Positions 57,316-64,000 of a stretch of DNA of 64,000 bases are shown here, piece by piece; positions within the stretch are counted from its first letter, which is position 1; each line of letters opens with the position of its first letter. The stretch is from NCBI GenBank assembly GCA_037367355.1, contig CM074699.1, forward strand, positions 2,046,001 to 2,110,000, written 5' to 3'. Position numbers and translations under genes: made by a program. The notes under the pieces were generated by a model. The model was not told the DNA's origin. It did not search any database and saw only the letters and a program-made list of their open reading frames with translations. This stretch comes from Neoscytalidium dimidiatum (taxonomy: Eukaryota; Ascomycota; Dothideomycetes; Botryosphaeriales; Botryosphaeriaceae).

Positions 57316-57755
57316 CAAGCGGCTTCTCCAGATGCGCGCAATTGCGGCTCTGCGTGTCGGGTCGCACTCGGCGTCCGCGAGGAGTCTCGGTTCCGAAAAG
57401 TACTCGTGCCGGCGACAGGGGTTGGACGCCGACCCGTAACATATTTACCGCAATCAGGACGCGATACGCAAGATCCATGGCTAGTGTGAAGACGAGGAGC
57501 GATCGCAGAACACATCCGCAAATGAGAGGCTGAATAAGTTATGATGTTCGTCTGTCATCGGGATCGAAAACGTCACCACGAGCGGGAGCGGCCAATGAGC
57601 GGCAGCTTGAATAAAGCAGCGTAAGCCCGCCTTCCCTCGGCTAATACCTCGTGCTTCTTCCGTCACGACAACCCTCCAGCCTAGCACGCTCTCCACTACC
57701 ACCACGCCTGTATCACCACTCGCCTGTAGCCCGAGCGAGCATCTCACAATCCACC
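57316..57755. promoter_or_regulatory. Bidirectional promoter of HAD gene and SDHB
   Basis: 440 bases between divergent starts. It includes a CCAAT box for SDHB (listed separately). No frame here needs to be explained. Confidence 0.65.
57592..57596 (+). promoter_or_regulatory. CCAAT box upstream of SDHB
   Basis: CCAAT 160 bases before the SDHB start. The CCAAT-binding (Hap) complex is known to act on respiratory and iron-sulfur genes of fungi; its use here is inference. Confidence 0.45.
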
Positions 57756-58837
57756 ATGGCTACCACACGAGCATTGGCAAGGCTCTCCAGGAGCGCAAGT
57801 GAGTGCTGCCCCGCCACGCCCGAGCCCGCATCCTCTCGCCCGCCCTTCCTCCACGCCACATTCAACAACACCGCCGACAGCCGCTGATCATATTCCAGGC
57901 GCAGCTTCGCGGGTGCCCGTCTCCTCGACAGTCTTCAAGCGTAGCATGGCCTCCGTCGTGCCCGAGACGCAGACCTCGACCGCGGCTGAGCCCAAGCCCG
58001 GCAGAGATGCGAAGATCAAGACGTTCCACATCTACCGCTGGAACCCTGACGAGCCCACCTCGAAGCCGCGCATGCAGTCGTACACACTCGACTTGAACAA
58101 GACCGGACCCATGATGCTCGACGCCCTCATTCGCATCAAGAACGAGGTCGATCCTACCCTGACTTTCAGGCGCAGTTGTCGCGAGGGCATTTGCGGTAGT
58201 TGCGCTATGAACATCGACGGCGTGAACACTCTGGCTTGTCTTTGTACGTTCCCCTTCACATGAAGGCTCGCCCTACCTCCAAAACGTTTTCGACACGGGG
58301 AAACCAACCGGGGGCGATCAGCTTGCACCGCACAATACAACTAACATTCTCCGCTGCACAGGCCGCATTCCCACCGACACTACCAAAGAATCGCGCATTT
58401 ACCCGCTGCCGCACACCTACGTCGTCAAGGATCTCGTGCCCGATTTGACGCAGTTCTACAAGCAATATCGCTCGATCAAGCCCTACCTGCAGCGCGAGAC
58501 CCCGCCGCCCGACGGACGCGAGAACAGGCAGTCGAAGGAGGAGCGCAAGAAGCTCGACGGTCTGTACGAGTGCATTCTGTGCGCGTGCTGCAGCACATCG
58601 TGCCCGTCGTACTGGTGGAACTCGGAGGAGTACCTGGGCCCGGCCATCCTCATGCAGAGCTACCGCTGGATCGCCGATTCGCGTGACCAGAAGAAGGCGG
58701 AGCGCCAGGATCAGCTTAACAACAGCATGTCCCTTTACCGTTGCCACACCATTCTCAATTGCTCCAGGACCTGCCCCAAGGGCCTGAACCCGGGGCTGGC
58801 GATTGCCGAGATCAAGAAGGGCATGGCTTTCACTTAA
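57756..58837 (+). CDS. sdhB: Succinate dehydrogenase iron-sulfur subunit
   Basis: Three exons: 57756-57798, 57899-58243, 58362-58837, total 287 residues. It is the iron-sulfur subunit of complex II in the mitochondrial inner membrane and passes electrons from the flavoprotein to ubiquinone. The N-terminus is Arg- and Ser-rich, a likely presequence. The [2Fe-2S] domain has [16 protein letters not shown] and NTLAC (about residue 105-130). The [4Fe-4S] and [3Fe-4S] clusters use [18 protein letters not shown] and [17 protein letters not shown]. All cluster cysteines are present, and the Pro/Ser/Trp/Trp region that contributes to ubiquinone binding (and to carboxamide fungicide binding) looks normal. 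Length fits the family. Confidence 0.98.
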
Positions 58838-60371
58838 AAGCAGATGTTAGGTGATTCGGGGGCTGAACATGGTGGAGAAACAAAGTTTTGGGTGTAGATG
58901 GTGCAGTTGGCAGTCGCGTGTGATACTAGGGTCTTCTGGAGATACAGGGAGTTTTGAAGTCTTTGTCCGTATTTGGGTCGTTCAAAGATGGTATTGATGT
59001 CTTTTCAGACAGAAATATATTTTATAGCAATGATGTATTGATTCACCAAATTGACCACTGCAGCCAGGTTAATCAGGACATCGTGAGATACCCGACACCC
59101 CAACGGAATTCGGAAAGTTTTCGTCAAGGATATGCAGCGCAAACTCGCGACACGCTCGGTAATTCACATGTTGACGAGTGGTTTGCACATCCATAACGGC
59201 ACCTGGTGTAGATCATGCACCCCAGATTGAAGAAACCTAAACGATGAGACGAGAAGAGGTTCATAACGTTGGAACAAGCGCCGATAGGGAACAGGTCTAG
59301 TCCAGGAAGAGAATATTATTAAGACGGACAAATATGGCTATCGTCTTTGCTTTTTTTTTTTCTTTTTTTCTCGGCAATCTGTTCTCCATCTCCATCTCCT
59401 TCTCTCACATACCGCGTCTGATAGTGTCGTGTTTCCCTCCCCCTTGCTCCCTCTCTTCCCTTTTCCTCTTCCGGCCTCGTATGCTGATCACACGCGCATA
59501 GCGTGGGAAGACGAACCGATCGGCGTTCCCCGCGACACCCCGTTACGGATCTGAAAAAAGAGGAAGGATGGACGGCCGTTTAGTCGCTTCCTGCGGCAGA
59601 AGCGGAAGAAGAGCGGGAGGGAGACGGGCATGCAAGTGTGGTGCCCTAGGGCACCGAGAGTGACGAGAGCACCTTTGGTGTGCGTATTTTGGCGGTTCCC
59701 TCTCCCTCGTATCTTGCGACATCGATCTTCGCTGGTTCTTTTCTCTTCAACTGGCGTTCGCCGAACGGTGAGTGGCGCGGCGCCCGCCTGCGGCTCGGCT
59801 AGCCGATTGGTCGGTCGTTAGGTGTAGGTAAGGTAAGGGTGTGTAGGAACGGTAGATCAGGGTCTTTGGGACTAACGCCCTGCTCGTGCGGATGATCCGT
59901 CGCGTCAAGATGGGCCAGGGGTTAGGTCCCAATTGCTCGCGCGTTTCGTGACGAACTGGTTCGGTGCGGCAGAGCGGAGGACGGAAGGTCGATTCGGCTT
60001 GTAGATAGCTTGTTTGAACCTAGGATCTGGTGGTTGATCGGGCGTTTGGGGAGAGAGTGGTAGGTGGGGAGAAGGCAAGATCAAGCGGAGAGGCTCATCT
60101 GAAAGCAGATAGTGAGACTGACTTCATTTCCAGGTTTGATTTTGTGCTGTCTGTGAGCCAAATGTAGATAAATATCATGAACCTTCATCGATTGTTCTGT
60201 AGCGCGTATAGGTATATCAACTAAAAAATAAAATCAGGAACCAGGAACTCAAGCAGCAGGGCAACCGGGAAAAAAAAAGAAAAAAAAAACACGTCGTAAC
60301 ATCATCTTTTCCCAAAACCGTATCCCATCAGCCGTAGTAAAGCAGAATTCACACATGCGACTACTCGCTCC
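58838..60371. other. Intergenic stretch, 1.5 kb
   Basis: Between the SDHB 3' end and the Par32-like gene's 3' end. It contains T-runs (near 59350 and 59365) and a CT-rich segment 59380-59470. No frame supports a gene. Confidence 0.45.
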
Positions 60372-61209
60372 CTACTTTTTGATCTTCCCCAGCAAATCCT
60401 TGGCCCTCTCTCCCAAACCCCTCACATCCTCCTGGCCCTCCTTCACGCCGTCCTTCCTCCCTTGCACCAGCCTCTCCTCCTCACCGCTCTTCTTCCCCTC
60501 GGGGCCCGTCACGTTGGCCGCGCCACCGCGGCCGAAGTGCTTGGGCCCGTCGTGCTCGCGGCCGGCTCCCGGGGGCGCCTCGACGTCCTGGGCGGCGCGC
60601 GCGATCTCCGGGTGTTCCGGGTCGTTGCGGGCCATGTTGCCCGAGCCACCGCGGCCGGTCGTGTACAGCGCAGACTTGATCGTCGGCGTCACGAGGTCGC
60701 GGGGGTTGGACGACGAGTCGCGGCGCGTGGTCTTGGCCATGTTGCCTGAGAAGCGCGTGTCAGTGTGGCTGTGGAGAGGTATGCAGATTCTGGCGGTGTG
60801 CGGGAAATGCTCAAGTGGGAAGTTGTGGGCTATTTAGGGGGGCTGTGTCCTTTCTGCTGTGCGTTGGGAACGAGGTGATGGGGACGGAATGCAGGTGAGC
60901 GATTTTGGTGACAGTTGCAGCTGCGCATGCAGCCGGTTTCTGTGTATTGGGTTCGGAGCAGCGCTCGCTTTGCACGAACATGCATGCAACAGTAGCTCAT
61001 GCTAGAGGGAAGAATGGGTTGCGCAATGGCGCACGTATACGTGCGCGAGGCTGACAGCCTTTCGACAACGCTGAGAAGAGGGGTAGAGGGGCAGGTTAAG
61101 GCTGGAAAAAGGCAAACATGCACCGTGACTTACCCGCGCCGCCACGACCGTGCGACATGTTCCGTACATCATCGGCGTCAGCAGCAGCGGTGCGTGGGTC
61201 CAGAGTCAT
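60372..61209 (-). CDS. Par32-like GRGG-repeat protein (DUF3602)
   Basis: Two exons, 61209-61134 and 60745-60372, total 149 residues, with an unusually long 388-nt intron. The protein has three repeats of a GRGGxGN type motif: HGRGGAGNMA (split across the intron), TGRGGSGNMA and FGRGGAANV. That pattern defines the Par32/DUF3602 family of largely disordered proteins; yeast Par32 is linked to TORC1-responsive control of ammonium transporters. The rest is polar and charged with a Lys/Glu helix at the end (KDLLGKIKK). The start at 61209 begins MTLDPRTAAAD and leads straight into the first repeat. Cellular role here is inference from the family. Confidence 0.87.
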
Positions 61210-62773
61210 TGTGATGGGTTGGTGTTCTGCGAACAAGGCTGGCGACCAGCGTGTCTGAGGGCGGTGTCGTTCGCGCTGGTCGGGGCAATATTGCGATGTT
61301 TAGGCGAGCCGGCTGAGGTGGTCGCTGAGGTTGCAGTTGCGGTGTTGCAAAGGGCGGAAGAATTGACGTCAAGTGTAGTGCAGTCGGTCAACGGCAGGCC
61401 GTGGTAGACAGTGACGAATGCGGAAGTCGCGAGGCCACCGCTCGTGCTCGAAATTCGCGTGTGCCTGGCTGGTTGGCGCGCAGCCTGGATGCTCGACCTC
61501 GGGAAACAACAAGAGGACCGCAGAGAACGTCACAACGCGGCAGGGAACGAAGACGCGAGGCAGGAAAGGCGATTGTATGAAGAAAAGAGAGGAAGGAAGT
61601 GAGATTTTACTACCTCGCCGCGGCGCCCGACTCCACTTTGATCACGATTCCCGGGCGGGCGCCAACGCCTTCGCGGGCGCACATCATGCGGAGAGAAAAT
61701 CTCGACTCCGCAATACTTCGACGGACGCACGAACGGGGGCTTGCCAGGCGCCAAGCGCACCGTTTCGACGGCCAGGTGCACGAGGGCGCAGAGCAGCGTG
61801 GCTGCTTTCGGGTTCCCATCACGTAAGAGTTTGGGCGCGCTGCCGTCCGCGATGAGGGGGGTGGCCAGCGGGCTCACGACTCTGGGGCGAGTGTCTCTTC
61901 TCTTGAGTCGCCTTCCAAGTTTGCCGTCGGCACGATGCTCGCGGTGCCATGACTCCGGGGGGGAGCGAAGGCATCGCTAGGTTGGCGCACGTATAGGGCG
62001 GACAGCGCCGCGACATATAAGTCCTGGATGCGAAGGGTCCTGCTGCAGGCGGCGGCGGCGGGGCGCGGGAGAAGGGGCCACTGGGGCCTTGAGGAGTGCG
62101 GGTAAAGGCGATCAGACGGCGGCCGTCAAGCTATGCTGCCCGGCGGGAAGCTTCTCCACGGCGCCGCTGCGACCGTGGTACGACAGCGGGAGCACGACAA
62201 GAAGTCAGAGGACGGCGAACGGCTGCCAGTCGGGGGCCGGAGTGCTGCAGCTGGTGGAGAAACCGCCGGGGTGTCACGCTGCACGATGACCGCACGATTC
62301 ACGATTCATGCAGCTGCCAACCCTCAACAACAAGAAGCATTCTCCAAATTGTGCTCGTCCCGTGGGACTCTAACGATACATTAGACAGAAACAGCTTCAA
62401 AAACGCCTCTAGTTCCCGTGTCCGCCCAATGCCATGGCCCCCGCTCCGATGCGAAAGGGGCCGACCGCGAGGTCTTCCGTCTAGTGTATCCCAGCCAGTC
62501 CCAGTCTAAGTTCCGCCCGCTGAAGAAAATCAACAAACTCCGCTCAATGCAAATTGAATACGCCCGCTGGCAATGCCATCAGCAAAGATAATGCCGCTCA
62601 CAAATCCCAGGATGTCCTAAGATGCCTCTCTATCCAGACAGTGCAAGCGTAATCAAAAAAAAAAAAAAAAAGTTCCCGAGCGCCGTGCGATGCAATGGTT
62701 GGATAGTCGTACACTCGCGTGCAACAGAAATAGTCGAAGAAAGTCGTGCTCCGTGAACAGCCGGAAGGATAAC

Positions 62774-62807
<34 letters not shown>

Positions 62808-63116
62808 AATAATAAAAAAAAAAGGGTGCCGGACCGACTCCGAAGGTTGTTGGACTTGCTGATGAGGAATTTCCCGCTGGACGGTGGTGACAGGACCCGC
62901 CCGCCGCTTTGGGAAATTTCGTTCGAGGATGGTCGGCATTGCGCAGTTCGCCCGTCAAGAATGGGTAAATGAAAGGTAAAACGTGTTGGGTGTCGAGGCA
63001 CCCTGGCGGTAGCTCGGGCGTTGTAGTAATTTAGGTCTAATTGCCGAGTCAGTCAGGACGCTGGTCCGCGAGGCGATAAGCTCATGGGTGAGCAATGCTC
63101 ACGATGGACGTACCGT
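61210..63116. other. Gene-poor stretch, 1.9 kb
   Basis: No gene supported. The left part is the promoter of the Par32-like gene. GC-rich frames on both strands look like chance. A GAT microsatellite lies at 62775-62811, followed by an A-run. Confidence 0.45.
62775..62811. repeat. GAT microsatellite
   Basis: About ten GAT units, then AAT units and a run of A. On the minus strand it would read as Ile/His/Asp codons, which gives spurious frames with Ile runs. Confidence 0.95.
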
Positions 63117-63287
63117 TTAGCTGCCACCGGCATCGCGAGGCCAGTCCTTGTTGTCGTCGCCGCCCTTGCGACTGAGCGGGAGCACGCGGCGCTGGTGCTT
63201 CATCGTGAAGTCGTTGACGGCAAATGCGGCCCTGGAGGAAGCGGCAGAGGCGGTGGCGAGGGCGGTCGACGTCTTGCTGAGTGCCAT
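63117..63287 (-). CDS. Possible 56-residue protein
   Basis: A single-exon frame that is short but looks coding: Ala/Ser-rich start MALSKTSTALATASAAS, then AAFAVNDFTMKHQRRVLPL and a charged SRKGGDDNKDW end. A TATAAAT on the minus strand lies about 125 bases upstream of the start, at 63412-63418. I do not recognise the family. The Ala/Ser-rich start with few acidic residues could be a mitochondrial targeting segment, but this is a guess. A spliced longer form is possible. Confidence 0.45.
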   Translation of the reverse strand: MALSKTSTALATASAASSRAAFAVNDFTMKHQRRVLPLSRKGGDDNKDWPRDAGGS

Positions 63288-64000
63288 GGTTGCTTGTTGC
63301 GGCAGAGGGCGTTGGTAGCGGTGGTGGATTTATTAAGAGTCAAGGTCGAGATGTCGAATTGGGAAGCAGGTGGATGTGGTAATGGTGGTCCCAGAGAGGA
63401 GCGGCGGAGGGATTTATATTAAAGTGTGTTGGAAGCGGATGTGTCTCAAGATTACTTCGGATGGCTGGTTGATGGAGGGCGGAAAGGCAGCAGGCGGGAG
63501 GTCTATATGTATGTGGAAGTGTCGAGGAGCAGGGCAACCTCTTGGGAAGGGGTGCGGACGGGTGACGGGGTAGGCAGCACGCTTCAGCGCGGTCTGAAAC
63601 CAAATTCTGGACTGTTCGCGGGATACGGGGCTTTGGCGGCAGGTATTATCATCATCAGTTGCCTGCCAGCCTTCCACAGCGCGAGCTCTCAGAACTCAGC
63701 ACAAAGCGCCGCGGCGGCTGTGCGCAGCGTAGCATTTTTCGCATGGACAGGGCTGGGCATCTCCGTGCTTCGTGGAAGCGTCTTCCGCTTCCATGATCCC
63801 AGCAGGCTCCCCGGCAGGTCGAAGAGGCGGCAGCCCGGGGATCCTTTACGGAGCCCGGCGGCCGTGACGTGCGTCGCGAGCCAGTCAGCCAGCTCTCTGC
63901 CGGCGCGCTGGTGCCCGTGTGGCCGTCGACGCCGGAGGCCGCAGCGTGGCCACTGCCCGTCCCGCTGGAGCCAGCTGGCGGTGCTCCGCCACTAACGCAC
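63288..64000. other. Right-end flank
   Basis: Promoter side of the small gene at 63117, then GC-rich DNA to the window edge. The frame at 63426-63995 has no recognisable features. No gene supported. Confidence 0.45.
63412..63418 (-). promoter_or_regulatory. Candidate TATA box of small gene
   Basis: TATAAAT on the minus strand, about 125 bases before the ATG at 63287. It is a weak argument that the 56-residue frame is transcribed. Confidence 0.35.

Noticed and set aside
61411..61980. Several overlapping frames right of the Par32-like gene
   Set aside because: Arg/Ala-rich GC shadows on both strands without domains.
1..64000. tRNA, 5S rRNA, CRISPR array, insertion sequence or LTR element
   Set aside because: I looked by eye for typical T-arm sequences, direct-repeat arrays, reverse transcriptase and transposase motifs on both strands and saw none. 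A tRNAscan-SE and repeat library run would settle it.

Overview
This window looks like nuclear DNA of a filamentous ascomycete (Pezizomycotina; Dothideomycetes-like is a guess). The evidence is the gene content (fungal ATG5, PEX1, MPC1, SAM/HMG-box and Par32-like proteins), mostly 50-100 nt GT-AG introns with CTRAC-type branch sites, many divergent gene pairs, and no tRNA, rRNA, CRISPR or prokaryotic features that I could recognise. I rebuilt exon structures by hand from splice signals. Every multi-exon model below has a total coding length divisible by three.

Layout. 0-5.1 kb: no gene supported. 5.1-7.0 kb: SAM + HMG-box regulator (minus), followed by about 5 kb of GC-rich simple-sequence DNA and then plainer DNA. 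11.9-16 kb: a microsomal cytochrome P450 and an extended SDR reductase on the same strand, a possible small secondary-metabolism pair. 17.0-17.5 kb: an unknown conserved-looking protein. 21.2-28.1 kb: MCM7 and PEX1, divergent, with a perfect MluI cell-cycle box between them. 28.8-30 kb: mitochondrial pyruvate carrier MPC1. 30.8-32.9 kb: SmB (with a 9-nt microexon) divergent from ribosomal protein uL5/RPL11. 33.6-35.8 kb: a five-exon sulfatase. 35.8-38.8 kb: gene-poor DNA with palindromes. 38.8-42.4 kb: an unknown basic, Ser-rich fungal protein divergent from a METTL21-type protein methyltransferase. 43.9-45.4 kb: ornithine decarboxylase with a long ATG-free upstream leader. 46.1-49.1 kb: ATG5 divergent from an unknown protein. 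49.5-51.9 kb: a CSA/ERCC8-like WD40 protein divergent from an unknown nuclear-looking protein. 53.8-55.7 kb: an MFS sugar transporter. 56.2-58.8 kb: a HAD hydrolase divergent from SDHB. 60.4-61.2 kb: a Par32-like GRGG-repeat protein. 63.1-63.3 kb: a possible 56-residue protein.

Most genes are single-copy housekeeping functions: replication licensing, peroxisome biogenesis, pyruvate entry and complex II in mitochondria, splicing, translation, polyamine synthesis, autophagy and transcription-coupled repair. The accessory part is the P450/SDR pair, the sulfatase and the sugar transporter, all set next to long gene-poor stretches. I found no backbone biosynthetic enzyme and no intact mobile element. 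The least expected features are the in-frame SmB microexon, the 784-nt ATG-free stretch before ODC, the MCB element at MCM7, and the 388-nt intron that splits the first GRGG motif of the Par32-like gene.
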